A program made the translations under genes and the position numbers. A stretch of 64,000 nt of DNA, taken from positions 62,001-126,000 of the forward strand of contig NZ_JALIRM010000005.1 in the NCBI RefSeq assembly GCF_022900255.1, given 5' to 3'. The DNA comes from Lederbergia wuyishanensis (GTDB lineage: Bacteria; Bacillota; Bacilli; Bacillales; Bacillaceae_C). The notes under the pieces were generated by a model. It ran no database searches. It had not been told where the DNA came from and was given only the letters and a program-made list of their open reading frames with translations. Shown here piece after piece: positions 9,803 to 19,363 of this stretch (positions within the stretch are counted from its first letter, which is position 1; every line of letters starts with the position of its first letter).

Positions 9803-11188
9803 ATGGATACGCTGTTGATCATCATTAATATCGCCATTTTTCTACTGCTTATATTTTTCTTGTTTCGTATGCAAAAAAAACATATATCCTTTTCAAAACG
9901 GGTATTTACTGCATTAGGTATAGGGATTGTTTTTGGGCTGGCAATGCACTTAATATATGGAACGGATTCCGATATTACAAAAGGTTCCTTGGATTGGCTT
10001 AATATCGTTGGTAGTGGTTATATTTCATTATTGAAAATGATTGTGATGCCGCTAGTTTTTATATCGATTGTGTCGGCTTTTACGAAATTGAAGTTAACGA
10101 GTAACCTTGGAAAGATTAGCGCGCTAGTCATAGGGATCTTAATTGGAACAACAGCTATTGCAGCTTCAATCGGAATTGCCACTGCTTTGGGCTTTCATTT
10201 AGAAGGAATCCAACTTGAGGAAGGAGAAGCAGAGGTTACCAGAAATACTCAGCTTCAAGAAACAGTGGGGGATGTTAAAGATATGACAATCCCTCAACAA
10301 ATCGTTACTCTTTTTCCGCAAAATCCATTTATGGAATTAACAGGTGCACGTCCAACTTCTACGATTGCTGTTGTTATTTTTGCTGCTATTATTGGGATTG
10401 CTTACTTAGGTGTTCGAAGAAAAGATCCAGAACATGCTGACTTTTTCGCAAAGATAATAGAAACCATTTACACAATAGTTATGAGGATTGTTACACTAAT
10501 TTTAAGATTGACACCTTATGGAGTACTTGCTCTAATGGCAAAAGTAACGGCGACGAGTGACTACTCGGCAATCGTGAAGCTTGGAAAGTTCGTCGTCGCA
10601 TCCTATGTCGCATTAATTATAATGTTTCTTATTCATTTGCTTTTACTAGCTCTTGCAAAGCAAAATCCAGTTACGTATGTTAAGAAAGCAATGCCGGCAC
10701 TTGCCTTTGCATTTACATCGCGTTCTAGCGCAGGTACTTTGCCACTTAATATTAAAACGCAACACAAAGAATTTGGTGTATCTGAAGGGATTGCGAATTT
10801 TGCAGGTTCGTTTGGTCTTTCCATTGGGCAAAATGGATGTGCGGGGATATACCCAGCCATGCTTGCCATTATGGTTGCACCTACAGCTGGCGTCAATCCA
10901 CTTGATCCATCGTTCATAATCACATTAATTGTGATCGTTGCAATTAGTTCATTTGGTGTGGCTGGAGTAGGTGGAGGCGCTACATTTGCCGCATTGCTCG
11001 TTTTATCAGCACTCAACTTGCCAATCGCTATCGTCGGATTATTAATATCGGTTGAACCATTAATAGACATGGGAAGAACAGCATTAAACGTAAGTGGAAG
11101 TATGACAGCTGGTGTATTAACTGGAAAAATAACTGGAGAAATAGATGAAGAAGTATATAAGCAGCCAAAACAAAATCTGCAAGTTTAA
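9803..11188 (+). CDS. tcyP: L-cystine symporter TcyP (dicarboxylate/amino acid:cation symporter)
   Basis: A 461-residue polytopic membrane protein of the DAACS family, closest in appearance to the sodium- or proton-coupled L-cystine importer TcyP of B. subtilis. It has about eight membrane segments plus hairpin-loop regions. The serine-rich re-entrant motif TSRSSAGTLPLN (about residue 310) and the downstream AGTA-like substrate region are in place. The frame is open from a TTG at 9788, but the ATG at 9803 follows GGGGGGAG and is chosen. In B. subtilis this gene is controlled by CymR in response to cysteine; here only a palindrome at 9710 is seen. Confidence 0.88.
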   Translation: MDTLLIIINIAIFLLLIFFLFRMQKKHISFSKRVFTALGIGIVFGLAMHLIYGTDSDITKGSLDWLNIVGSGYISLLKMIVMPLVFISIVSAFTKLKLTSNLGKISALVIGILIGTTAIAASIGIATALGFHLEGIQLEEGEAEVTRNTQLQETVGDVKDMTIPQQIVTLFPQNPFMELTGARPTSTIAVVIFAAIIGIAYLGVRRKDPEHADFFAKIIETIYTIVMRIVTLILRLTPYGVLALMAKVTATSDYSAIVKLGKFVVASYVALIIMFLIHLLLLALAKQNPVTYVKKAMPALAFAFTSRSSAGTLPLNIKTQHKEFGVSEGIANFAGSFGLSIGQNGCAGIYPAMLAIMVAPTAGVNPLDPSFIITLIVIVAISSFGVAGVGGGATFAALLVLSALNLPIAIVGLLISVEPLIDMGRTALNVSGSMTAGVLTGKITGEIDEEVYKQPKQNLQV

Positions 11189-11310
11189 CATGATTCAGTG
11201 GCAGTACTTCAATAAAGGATTATGAATGTATTTAGTTGCGGAGACCGAACCCTGGTTTAATAAAGGGATTATCGAGCCAGACAGATATAAAATTAGAAAA
11301 GGTGTAATGG

Positions 11311-11335
11311 ACCGAGTGAAACCTCGGTTTTTTAT
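11311..11335 (+). terminator. Terminator after tcyP
   Basis: ACCGAG pairs with CTCGGT and is followed by TTTTTT. It overlaps the last codons of the convergent BrkB-type gene. Confidence 0.85.
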
Positions 11336-12138
11336 TTGTCCTTTTTTATTATCCACGTTGCATTTAATAATCCACCGATAAGAAGAACAGCGGCTGTGAA
11401 ATAAAACCAAATCATCAGGACAATGATGTTTCCTAATTGTCCATAGAGCCTTGTATAGCTGGCTGCATAGGAAACGTAGTAGGAAAAGGCGATAGATACA
11501 CTTTGCCAACCAATTGTTGCAAATACCGCTCCCGGAATAACACTTTGTAATTTAACTTTTGTGCTTGGAACGACCGTATATAGGAATAGAAAAAAGAAAA
11601 ACAAATAGACGGACCCGATGACCCATTTAGAGAGGAGCCACCAACTGTGAAAGGAAGGGGGTAAATCGACATGACTAGCAAGAAAAACCCTGCCAAGTTC
11701 TTCAGCAATGGGTACTAGCAAAGAAACAGTCAGGGTAATCATGATACTTAACGTTAAAATTAAATCTTTTCCAAATGCAAGAAAAAATCCTTCTTTACGG
11801 ACTATATTATAGGCATCGTTCATGGCACGTACTAGTGATTGTACAGCCATAGAAGCAATCCAAAACGCGGCAAGTAAACTAAATGATGCAATCTTCGTTT
11901 GTTGTTGGCCAAATATGCTAAGAACATTCGATTTGATTAAATGAAAGCTTCCTTTTGGAGCGAAAGGCTCAATGGCACTAAGGATATCTTCCACTCTAAT
12001 AGGTAAGAAACTAACGAGCGATAAAGCAAAAATTAGAAAAGGGAATATGGACAGCATAAAATAATACGCCATTTGTGCAGATTGATCGTGAAATCGATCG
12101 ATGAAAAAACGTTTTATTATAATTCTTATTCTGTCCAT
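11332..12138 (-). CDS. YihY/BrkB family membrane protein
   Basis: A 268-residue integral membrane protein of the YihY/virulence factor BrkB family, with about six hydrophobic segments. The N-terminal region AYYFMLSIFPFLIF (about residues 25-38) and LVRAMNDAYNI are characteristic of the family. E. coli YihY was once mislabelled ribonuclease BN; the family function is still unclear, possibly transport or envelope stress. The ATG is preceded by AAGGGATGG. Its end overlaps the terminator of tcyP. It appears monocistronic, upstream of the quinone oxidoreductase pair's terminus. Confidence 0.85.
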   Translation of the reverse strand: MDRIRIIIKRFFIDRFHDQSAQMAYYFMLSIFPFLIFALSLVSFLPIRVEDILSAIEPFAPKGSFHLIKSNVLSIFGQQQTKIASFSLLAAFWIASMAVQSLVRAMNDAYNIVRKEGFFLAFGKDLILTLSIMITLTVSLLVPIAEELGRVFLASHVDLPPSFHSWWLLSKWVIGSVYLFFFFLFLYTVVPSTKVKLQSVIPGAVFATIGWQSVSIAFSYYVSYAASYTRLYGQLGNIIVLMIWFYFTAAVLLIGGLLNATWIIKKDK

Positions 12139-12160
12139 TGTTCCATCCCTTTGTAAATTT

Positions 12161-13138
12161 TTAGGAAATCTGCAGCACTATTTTTCCCGCATTTTTATTT
12201 TGTTCCATAAATAAGTGAGCATCATTCGCTTTATCCCAATCCCAAATAGAATCAATGATTGGCTTTAATTGACCATTTTTAAATTTTGGTAAAGCAAATT
12301 CAACAAAGTCTTTCGTCAATGCAATTTTTTTCTCAATAGACTGAGAGCGCAAAGCGGTACCAATAACTTGAATTCTTTTAAACAGAAGCTTTCCAAGATT
12401 GACATCGTTTAGCTTTGCTCCTCCCATCGTTCCAATAAGGATTAGTTTTCCATCAACTGCGAGGGATTCAATGTTTTGTTCCCAATAAGGAGCACCAATA
12501 AAATCAAAAATTAGATTGACGCCATTTCTAGATGTTTCATCCATAACTTTTTGAAGAAAGGGTCCTTCTTTATAATTAATATCAGCATCTGCACCTAAGG
12601 AACGACAAAATGAACGTTTCTCATCTGTTCCAGCTGTGACAATGACTTTTGCACCAATTTCACGTGCAAGTTGAATGGCGGCTGTTCCGACTCCGCTTGC
12701 ACCTGCGTGGATTAATATGGTTTCCCCTTTTTTAAGTTTCCCCAACCAAAACATATTTAAAAAAGCAGTTAAAAAAACTTCTGGAATTGCTGCTGCTTCT
12801 TCGAATGATAAGTTCTCCGGAATCTTTATTGCCATATCGGCAGGAATAACCGCATATTCGGCATATCCTCCACCAGGAAGAAGGGCGCAAACACGATCTC
12901 CCTTTTTCCAATCTCTTACATCAACTCCAACATCTTCAATGACCCCACTCATTTCAAGGCCGAGTATAGGCGATGCACCTGAAGGCGGCGGATACAGGCC
13001 GCGTTTTTGAAGTAAATCAGCTCTGTTTAAAGCAGTAGCTTTTACTTTAATGAGGAGATCGTTTTTACCCATATGAGGCATATCTGTTTCTCCTATAAAA
13101 AGATTTTGAGTAGTTTCTTCCACTAAAATAGCTTTCAT
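12161..13138 (-). CDS. NAD(P)H-quinone oxidoreductase (zinc-free MDR, PIG3 type)
   Basis: A 325-residue cytosolic medium-chain dehydrogenase/reductase of the quinone oxidoreductase group. The Rossmann motif HAGASGVGTAAIQ (about residue 143) binds NADPH, and the cysteine and histidine ligands of zinc alcohol dehydrogenases are absent. LNRADLLQKRGLYPPPSGAS near the N-terminus is typical of the PIG3-like branch. The start ATG at 13138 overlaps the stop of the upstream kinase gene by four bases (ATGA), with GTAGGAG as ribosome site inside that gene, so the two are translationally coupled. Confidence 0.88.
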   Translation of the reverse strand: MKAILVEETTQNLFIGETDMPHMGKNDLLIKVKATALNRADLLQKRGLYPPPSGASPILGLEMSGVIEDVGVDVRDWKKGDRVCALLPGGGYAEYAVIPADMAIKIPENLSFEEAAAIPEVFLTAFLNMFWLGKLKKGETILIHAGASGVGTAAIQLAREIGAKVIVTAGTDEKRSFCRSLGADADINYKEGPFLQKVMDETSRNGVNLIFDFIGAPYWEQNIESLAVDGKLILIGTMGGAKLNDVNLGKLLFKRIQVIGTALRSQSIEKKIALTKDFVEFALPKFKNGQLKPIIDSIWDWDKANDAHLFMEQNKNAGKIVLQIS

Positions 13139-14151
13139 CGTTCTCCTACTTTCTTTTCTAGTTTTTGTAGTCCTTCTTCTATACCATCCCAGCGATTCAA
13201 GCAATGATTTTTAATCATATCGATATCATTAAATTGTTGTTCTTCATCTAATTGGTGTACGAGCAAATTTTTCAACCAACTATACAAGTTGTGAAGCTGA
13301 GTCCGATAGGAAAAAAATCGAAGTAAATCAATATTTGGATTAACTCTACTCTCCATTTTTTCTTCATATGCTTGTATAAAAGTAATAGGCATTTGTGTAA
13401 TATAATTTGCCAATTCTCTTTCCATAGGGGCTAAAATAACAGATTCCCAATCAATGACTCGAAGGCCAGAAGGGGACTGAATAAGATTTCCACCCCATAA
13501 ATCACCGTGACAAATGACAAATGGGAAATGTTTATTTTTTATGGTATTGGAAAGCTTTTTTATCTGCATAATAAGTGAAATAATACCTTTTTCTTTCGGG
13601 GCAATGATGTTTACAAGCTCTGATGGTGCGGGTCTTTGCCGAAGTGTTTTTACAAATGTACTGAGCTCGTCCAAAAATTCAACATTGAATGTTTCGGCGG
13701 GTAGATGGATGTCGCTTGAGATTTTTGAGGTCGTCAAATGCAATTCTGCTAATAGCTGTGCAATCTGCCGTATATAACTTTCTGTTAACGGATACGAATC
13801 AGCCAGAGTAGGACCATTAATCCATGGAAATAAAACTAAAACGATCTCTTCTATCTCTATTTTATTCCGGTTTTCTTTTGTTAAGATTGGATAATTGGCT
13901 GGAGGATACAAATCCTTTTCATGTAGCTCTGTCAATAAAGGTAAGTAGTATGAAGTTTGAGTAATGGCCTCTTGCTGAATTTTTTTATCTAACAGCTTTA
14001 AATAAAAGGTATTTCCATTCATGCAGCGAATTTTATAACTATATGATTTATCCCCAAAAGGAATAAATGATATTGAATCGGGAAGAAATCCATAATAAGT
14101 ATGTATTAATTGCAGTATTTTATTTTGAGAAATATGATGAGCTTGCTTCAA
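13135..14151 (-). CDS. Aminoglycoside phosphotransferase-fold kinase (APH family)
   Basis: A 338-residue protein of the APH/choline kinase fold. The catalytic loop CHGDLWGGNLI (about residue 216) and the following VIDWES metal-binding motif are intact. Such enzymes phosphorylate small molecules such as choline, aminosugars or methylthioribose; the substrate here is unknown, and antibiotic resistance should not be assumed. An ATG at 14181 has no ribosome site, whereas the TTG at 14151 follows CTGGAGGG, so I place the start there. It is coupled to the downstream oxidoreductase by an ATGA overlap. Confidence 0.8.
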   Translation of the reverse strand: MKQAHHISQNKILQLIHTYYGFLPDSISFIPFGDKSYSYKIRCMNGNTFYLKLLDKKIQQEAITQTSYYLPLLTELHEKDLYPPANYPILTKENRNKIEIEEIVLVLFPWINGPTLADSYPLTESYIRQIAQLLAELHLTTSKISSDIHLPAETFNVEFLDELSTFVKTLRQRPAPSELVNIIAPKEKGIISLIMQIKKLSNTIKNKHFPFVICHGDLWGGNLIQSPSGLRVIDWESVILAPMERELANYITQMPITFIQAYEEKMESRVNPNIDLLRFFSYRTQLHNLYSWLKNLLVHQLDEEQQFNDIDMIKNHCLNRWDGIEEGLQKLEKKVGER

Positions 14152-14230
14152 ACAAATCCCTCCAGTTTTTCGATAACTCATTAAATGTATGATATCATTT
14201 TACCAATATGGATGTAAGAAGGTGATAGCC

Positions 14231-14416
14231 ATGACCAAAAAGGAGATACAATACAAGATTGAAGATTTAAAAACGGATTATGTGAGACTTCAGCATGATT
14301 TAGAAAAACTTGAATATGTTAAAGGTAATCTTCATCCATTAGAGAAACAATTGGAAGACATCGAGCGTGAACTGCAGGATCTTAATCGCCGTCTAACAGA
14401 CATAGAGAATAAATAA
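14231..14416 (+). CDS. Small coiled-coil protein (SE1832-like family, 61 aa)
   Basis: A 61-residue charged protein that is almost entirely predicted coiled coil, beginning MTKKEIQYKIEDLKTDYVR. Length and opening match my recollection of the SE1832 family of small Bacillales proteins, whose function is unknown. The ATG at 14231 follows GAAGGTGAT, preferred over the upstream in-frame start at 14189. A perfect terminator follows. It is divergent from the APH-type kinase gene. Confidence 0.72.
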   Translation: MTKKEIQYKIEDLKTDYVRLQHDLEKLEYVKGNLHPLEKQLEDIERELQDLNRRLTDIENK

Positions 14417-14426
14417 CACATCATTC

Positions 14427-14460
14427 AAGGCACAATACTTTGTGCCTTATATTTATTTTC
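14427..14460 (+). terminator. Terminator after the small coiled-coil gene
   Basis: AAGGCACAA pairs perfectly with TTGTGCCTT around a four-base loop, followed by a T-rich tract. Confidence 0.82.
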
Positions 14461-14468
14461 TGTTGTAA

Positions 14469-14779
14469 ACCAGAGAATAATTGACATAGTTATGCGGCGG
14501 ATCGTATTCCATCGCGGCAGACCAAAGAGAAATTGACACAGTTATGCATCGCATCGTCTTCCATCGCGGCAGACCAAACAGAAATTGACGTAGTTATGCG
14601 GCGGATCGTCTTCAATCGCGGCAGAGCAAAGAAAAATTGGCGCAGTTATGTATCGCATCGTCTTCCATCGCGGCAGACCAAAGAGAAATTGACGCAGTTA
14701 TGCATCGCATCGTCTTCAATCGCGGCAGACCAAAGAGAAATTGACGCAGTTATGCGGCGATCGTCTTCAATCGCAGCAG
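14469..14779. repeat. Tandem array of six 52-bp repeats
   Basis: Six head-to-tail copies start at 14469, 14521, 14573, 14625, 14677 and 14729. The first five are 52 bp and the last 51 bp. Each contains an AAATTGAC-like element, GTTATG, a variable GCGGCGGATCG or GCATCGCATCG segment, and ATCGCGGCAG. The unit is not a multiple of three, so the ORF crossing it changes frame each copy and is not a believable gene. There are no spacers, so it is not a CRISPR array. It is more GC-rich than its surroundings. Confidence 0.92.
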
Positions 14780-15056
14780 AAAATGCGAAACAGATATCCA
14801 TTTTACGCTGAAAGTAGAATTAATTACAATCGAATTTAGTAATTTCGTTTGTAGTCTATTAATGATGGGGATAAACCGTGGCTGCACTAGGGAATCACCA
14901 TTTTTTAACTTTGCGATTTAAATTTAGATAAAATTGATTCCCAAAACTTCTTCTTGATTATGATTAATTTTATAGATTAAAATGATATTGAAATTTCATT
15001 TCGTTATTAGATTGCATATACAGAAATTAAATTTTGTAGACAAGGAGGGAATGTGG
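14780..15056 (+). other. Leader region before the MurK-like gene
   Basis: This 277-bp stretch has no gene. It contains AT-rich promoter-like sequence (TTGATT near 14954) and a perfect TGAAATTTCA palindrome at 14989-14998 inside ATTGAAATTTCATT. The ATTGAAATTT string recurs twice upstream of murQ, so a shared operator is possible. Confidence 0.35.
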
Positions 15057-15959
15057 TTGACTTATACAATCGGAATTGATGCTGGTGGTACGAAAACAAC
15101 GGGTTTAGTTATAGATTCTGATAAAAATATTTTATTCGAAATCGAAACGGGCTTTGGCAACCCAAATGTGAATTTTAATGAAGCTCTACATAATGTATGG
15201 GAAGCAGCATCTGCTTGTCTGAATAGCGATTTTGGAAATGATTGCAAAGCTATTGTAGCCGGAGTGGCAGGAATCGAAGCGGAAGGGAATCGTGAACGAT
15301 TTGAACAATTTTTTTCAAATAAAACGAAAATCCCTGCCATATTTGTGAATGATGCTGTTCTTGCGTATCATGCTTTATTAGATGATCAAAATGGCATTTT
15401 AACAATTGCTGGGACGGGTTCTATTTCATATGGGAGAAATGGAGAAAAAGAAGGATATTCGGGTGGTTGGGGACACATCTTAGGTGATTTTGGAAGTGCC
15501 TATGATATTGCGATCCAAGTATTTCGCCAAATTACGAAAGAGGCAGATGAAGGGTTGCCGTATTCTGTACTTTCGCAAGCATTAATGAATAAATTAGGAA
15601 TCAATTCAGCAGATGGACTCAAAGGTTTTATCTATAGCTCTCCTAAAGGGGAGATTGCCTCTATAACGTCTTTTGTATTTTCTGAGGCGCAAAAAGGCAA
15701 TGAAGATGCGAAAAGGTTTTTTCGTGTTGCCGGAGTCCAATTAGCAAATCAAACATTTTCTCTATTTAAGAAATTGGACCTGAGCTTGCCGTTAAAGATT
15801 GGAATTAAAGGCTCTTTATTAGAAAAAAATCCATATGTGAAAGAGGAATTTGAATCAACTCTGCAAAAACTTGTTGGTAGTGTTGAATTTATAAGCAATG
15901 ATGCTACACCTGCTATTGGTGCAAATTCAGTTGCAGAATTATATAAAAAGGGAGCATAA
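15057..15959 (+). CDS. murK: MurK-like N-acetylmuramate/N-acetylglucosamine kinase (BadF/BadG/BcrA/BcrD family)
   Basis: A 300-residue sugar kinase of the ASKHA fold. The phosphate-binding loop [11 protein letters not shown] is at residue 6, the catalytic region is [10 protein letters not shown] (about residue 96), and a second ATP motif TIAGTGSIS follows. This family includes GlcNAc kinases and Clostridium acetobutylicum MurK, which phosphorylates MurNAc and GlcNAc; the neighbours anmK, murQ and namZ favour a MurK role. The TTG at 15057 lies eight bases after GGAGG; the ATG at 15051 is too close. It heads a tight four-gene run ending at 19138. Confidence 0.8.
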   Translation: MTYTIGIDAGGTKTTGLVIDSDKNILFEIETGFGNPNVNFNEALHNVWEAASACLNSDFGNDCKAIVAGVAGIEAEGNRERFEQFFSNKTKIPAIFVNDAVLAYHALLDDQNGILTIAGTGSISYGRNGEKEGYSGGWGHILGDFGSAYDIAIQVFRQITKEADEGLPYSVLSQALMNKLGINSADGLKGFIYSSPKGEIASITSFVFSEAQKGNEDAKRFFRVAGVQLANQTFSLFKKLDLSLPLKIGIKGSLLEKNPYVKEEFESTLQKLVGSVEFISNDATPAIGANSVAELYKKGA

Positions 15960-15960
15960 T

Positions 15961-17148
15961 ATGGAAAAGCTCGCTGTCGGGTTAATGTCAGGGACTTCCG
16001 TCGATGGAATTGATGCGGCTTTGGTGAGACTGAATGGTTTTGGTATACATACTAAAGTTGAATTGATTGACTTTATTACATTGCCATTTCCTCCTGCTGT
16101 AGCGGAAGAAATATTACAATGCATGGATATAAATGAATCAAATTCAGCTCTCATTTGCAGTTTGAATTTTAAACTGGGCTATTTATTTGCAGATGCTGTA
16201 AAAAAAGTGTGTGAGAAAGCAAGTATACCTTTAAGAATAATAGATTTTATCGCCTCTCACGGTCAGACAATCTATCATTTGCCACAGACTGATGGTCGAC
16301 TTGTAAAATCCACTTTGCAGATTGGTGAACCTGCTGTCATCGCTTATGAAACAGGTACAACAGTTATTTCAAATTTTCGAACGATGGATATGGCAGCTGG
16401 TGGTGAAGGAGCACCTCTTGTTCCTTATGCAGATTATGTCTTATATCGTAGTAACACAATAGGGAGATCACTGCAAAATATTGGTGGAATCGGTAATGTA
16501 ACGGTCTTACCGAAACAGGCTAAATTGGACGATGTCATTGCTTTTGATACAGGGCCGGGTAATATGGTTATCGATTCTCTATGCAACATTTTAAAAGGCG
16601 AATCTTATGATCAAGATGGAAAATGGGCCGCACAAGGGAAGATCCATAAAGAGATTGCACAATCGTGGTTAGAAATGGATTTTTTCAAAATGGTACCACC
16701 GAAATCGACTGGACGTGAGTTATTTGGCTCTCAATTTACAAAACAAATACTTCAAAACTGGAGCCATCTACCCGCAGATGATTTAATTGCAACTGCGACC
16801 TATTTCACTGCACTCTCAATTGCCGATTCGTATAAGCGATATATTTTTCCAACTATTCCAATTGATGAGTTGATTATAGGAGGAGGAGGAGGTTACAACA
16901 AAACATTATTACAGATGATTACGGAACTTTTACCTAACACAAAGGTATTGACTCAAGAAGATATCGGGTTTTCATCGGAAGCGAAGGAAGCGATTGCATT
17001 TGCCATCCTAGGCAATGAAACAATGAACAGGGAGCCATCTAACGTTCCAAAGGCAACAGGAGCTAAAGGTGCTGTTATTCTTGGTTCTATCACACTTCCA
17101 CCTAGAAACATATTATTGGAGGAAAAATATGAAGATCATTCAACTTGA
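15961..17148 (+). CDS. anmK: Anhydro-N-acetylmuramic acid kinase
   Basis: A 395-residue cytosolic kinase that opens the 1,6-anhydro ring of anhydroMurNAc and phosphorylates it to MurNAc-6-phosphate. The signature [17 protein letters not shown] is at the N-terminus, and [11 protein letters not shown] and GGGGGYN are further ATP and substrate loops. The ATG follows AAGGGAG and starts two bases after the previous stop. Its end overlaps the next gene by 20 bp. AnmK's substrate comes from lytic transglycosylases; MurQ, about 8 kb downstream, would use its product. Confidence 0.94.
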   Translation: MEKLAVGLMSGTSVDGIDAALVRLNGFGIHTKVELIDFITLPFPPAVAEEILQCMDINESNSALICSLNFKLGYLFADAVKKVCEKASIPLRIIDFIASHGQTIYHLPQTDGRLVKSTLQIGEPAVIAYETGTTVISNFRTMDMAAGGEGAPLVPYADYVLYRSNTIGRSLQNIGGIGNVTVLPKQAKLDDVIAFDTGPGNMVIDSLCNILKGESYDQDGKWAAQGKIHKEIAQSWLEMDFFKMVPPKSTGRELFGSQFTKQILQNWSHLPADDLIATATYFTALSIADSYKRYIFPTIPIDELIIGGGGGYNKTLLQMITELLPNTKVLTQEDIGFSSEAKEAIAFAILGNETMNREPSNVPKATGAKGAVILGSITLPPRNILLEEKYEDHST

Positions 17149-18082
17149 AATTAATAGAATTGATGAGTTAGTAGAATTATGGAATAGAGAGTTTTCAGAA
17201 CAGTTTCCAATGCGTAAAGAGTTATTTATACAAAATACCTTTGAGGATGAGAATTTATTTCTTCCTGGATCATGGATGGCAGTAGATGATGAAAATAACG
17301 TAATCGGTTTCATTATTAGTAAGCGATGGCAAGATCCGACTCCAGTGCCTATGCCTCTCAATTATGGTTGGATTCAAGTTTTAGTCGTTAGTAAAAAGGA
17401 ACGAAATAAAGGAATTGGGTCACTCCTGCTTGATAAGGCGGAAAAAGCATTAAAAGAAGATGGAGCAAGTGAAATTTTGCTTGGTTCCGATCCTTTACAT
17501 TTCTTCCCAAGTATACCTGCAGAGTATGAAAATAGTGCCAAGTGGTTTGAAGGAAAAGGCTATACATATACTGGAAACGAATATGATTTATTGGCAGCTT
17601 ATGATCCTTTAGTTAAATCGGAAATGCCCCAACTTGATGGTGTTGATATTGAAATTGCAAGCATACAGGACAAAGGAGAGTTGCTGAGATTTATGAATCA
17701 GGTATTCCCGGGAAGATGGGAATATGAGACGATTCGCTATTTTCAAAAAGGCGGCACTGGAAGGGAATTTGTTTTATTAAAGAAAGCAGGGAAAGTAATT
17801 GGATTCTGCAGGATCAATGATGATCAGTCCCCTGTTATCTATTCCAATGTGTACTGGGCGCCACTATTTTCAGAGCCACTAGGTGGAATCGGATCTTTAG
17901 GAGTGGATCCAGTTGAGCGTGGAAAAGGATATGGTCTAGCTGTGGTACTCGCGGGTATTGCGACGCTCCGAAGTCGTGGTATTAATCGAATAGCAATTGA
18001 TTGGACAGCTATCATCGATTTTTATGGAAAAATGGGTTATCAGATTTGGAAGGAATATAGGAAATACCGAAAAACACTATAG
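17129..18082 (+). CDS. Tandem-GNAT acetyltransferase in the anmK operon
   Basis: A 317-residue protein made of two GNAT N-acetyltransferase domains. Both halves keep an acetyl-CoA pyrophosphate-binding motif: RNKGIG (about residue 92) and RGKGYG (about residue 270). The ATG at 17129 follows TTGGAGG and lies inside the last 20 bp of anmK, so the genes are coupled. The acceptor is unknown. The operon suggests an amino sugar or a muropeptide amine, but that is inference. A second tandem-GNAT protein of almost equal length sits beside namZ at 27277. Confidence 0.8.
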   Translation: MKIIQLEINRIDELVELWNREFSEQFPMRKELFIQNTFEDENLFLPGSWMAVDDENNVIGFIISKRWQDPTPVPMPLNYGWIQVLVVSKKERNKGIGSLLLDKAEKALKEDGASEILLGSDPLHFFPSIPAEYENSAKWFEGKGYTYTGNEYDLLAAYDPLVKSEMPQLDGVDIEIASIQDKGELLRFMNQVFPGRWEYETIRYFQKGGTGREFVLLKKAGKVIGFCRINDDQSPVIYSNVYWAPLFSEPLGGIGSLGVDPVERGKGYGLAVVLAGIATLRSRGINRIAIDWTAIIDFYGKMGYQIWKEYRKYRKTL

Positions 18083-18094
18083 GGTGTGGTGAAT

Positions 18095-19138
18095 ATGAAA
18101 GAAAAAGTGATCAGTTTTTTGCAAAAAGAAATTGATTTAGAAAATATTCCGGGTGCTGCAATTTATATTTCACATAATGGTTCTCCTATTTTAGAAGAGG
18201 CTATAGGTTATCGAACACTCGCGCCTATAAAAAAACCAATGCAACTCGACACAGTGTTTGATCTTGCCTCCCTGACAAAAATTGTGACAACCATGATTGC
18301 ATCCCTACAATTACTTGATAGGGGTGAAATACGACTGGATGACTCCATTTCTCACTTTTTTCCCTCGTTCAGCGAAAATGGAAAAGAAGAGGTGAGGATT
18401 CGTCATTTGCTAACACATACTTCAGGATTGCCCGCACATCGACGGTTTTATGAGGGCGGTTTAAATACAGAACAAGTAATTGGAAAAATATGTGCGGAGA
18501 AGCTGGAAAATCCTGTGGGTCAAAAAGTGGTATATAGTGATTTAGGGTTTATTTTACTTGCATCTTTAATTGAAAAATTGGTGGGAGTGTCGTTTGCCGA
18601 CTATGTTAATCGGGAAATTCTGTCTCCACTTGAGATGCATGAAACAGGATTTAATCTTCCTTTTGAACGAGAGCGATTTGCAGCGACAGAATTTAGTGAA
18701 AAAATTAATGATTTTAAATGTGGCATTGTTCATGACGATAACGCAGAATCAATGGGTGGAGTAAGTGGACATGCTGGATTATTTTCAACTTTAAAAGATT
18801 TGGCTAACTTCGCTCATATGATTGAAAACGGCGGGAACTTTAAAGGCAAAAAAATAATCTCAACAGTAGCTTTAGAACTTTCAAGAAGAAACTTTACTCC
18901 ATTTGATGAAGAAGGAAGAGGCTTAGGTTGGCAGATTAATAGTCCGAGATTATCATGTGGAGACCTTTTCTCCAATTCATCATATGGACATACAGGCTTT
19001 ACAGGTACAAGTATGTGGTTTGATCCCGAAATTAAGCTTCATGTCATTTTATTGACAAATAGGGTTCACGCCAAAAACCAGCAAGCAATCTTAAGGTTGA
19101 GACCAAGACTCCATAATTTAATACGAGCGGAAATTTAA
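18095..19138 (+). CDS. Serine beta-lactamase-fold hydrolase, AmiE-like
   Basis: A 347-residue serine hydrolase of the class C beta-lactamase fold. It has the SxxK nucleophile motif SLTK in DLASLTKIV (about residue 61), the YSD motif, and HTGFTG near the C-terminus in place of KTG. In B. subtilis the murQRP cluster holds AmiE (YbbE), an N-acetylmuramyl-L-alanine amidase of this fold, and the same role fits here. There is no signal peptide, so it would act in the cytosol. The ATG at 18095 is 13 bases after the previous stop. A clean terminator follows. Confidence 0.75.
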   Translation: MKEKVISFLQKEIDLENIPGAAIYISHNGSPILEEAIGYRTLAPIKKPMQLDTVFDLASLTKIVTTMIASLQLLDRGEIRLDDSISHFFPSFSENGKEEVRIRHLLTHTSGLPAHRRFYEGGLNTEQVIGKICAEKLENPVGQKVVYSDLGFILLASLIEKLVGVSFADYVNREILSPLEMHETGFNLPFERERFAATEFSEKINDFKCGIVHDDNAESMGGVSGHAGLFSTLKDLANFAHMIENGGNFKGKKIISTVALELSRRNFTPFDEEGRGLGWQINSPRLSCGDLFSNSSYGHTGFTGTSMWFDPEIKLHVILLTNRVHAKNQQAILRLRPRLHNLIRAEI

Positions 19139-19140
19139 CG

Positions 19141-19167
19141 CAGACTCTAAGTGAGTCTGTATTTTTT
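19141..19167 (+). terminator. Terminator of the murK-anmK operon
   Basis: CAGACTC pairs perfectly with GAGTCTG around a short loop, followed by ATTTTTT. Confidence 0.87.
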
Positions 19168-19304
19168 ATATTTTCAACAACTCACCAATTCTTCCCGCAT
19201 TTCACCTATCTTCGTTCAATTATCTTCAATCTTTTCAAAAAATCAATGAATCACTTTATCATTTTCGTTTCAGAACTAATCGATTTTTCTCAATGGAACA
19301 AAAG

Positions 19305-19331
19305 TTGCTATTTTCCTGATTCATGTATAAT
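19305..19331 (+). promoter_or_regulatory. Possible SigA promoter of the ROK gene
   Basis: TATAAT at 19326-19331 with TTGCTA at 19305-19310. The spacer is only 15 bases, so the -35 assignment is weak. Confidence 0.4.
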
Positions 19332-19363
19332 AAGGATACTAATATATATCGAAGGTGCAAACT

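Noticed and set aside
13135-14151. Aminoglycoside resistance gene
   Set aside because: Only the general APH fold motifs are visible; many such kinases act on metabolites.
14469-14779. CRISPR array
   Set aside because: The repeats are contiguous with no variable spacers, and there are no cas genes nearby.
14533-14811. 92-residue ORF across the tandem repeats
   Set aside because: The repeat unit is 52 bp, so each copy is read in a new frame; there is no ribosome site and no protein-like conservation.
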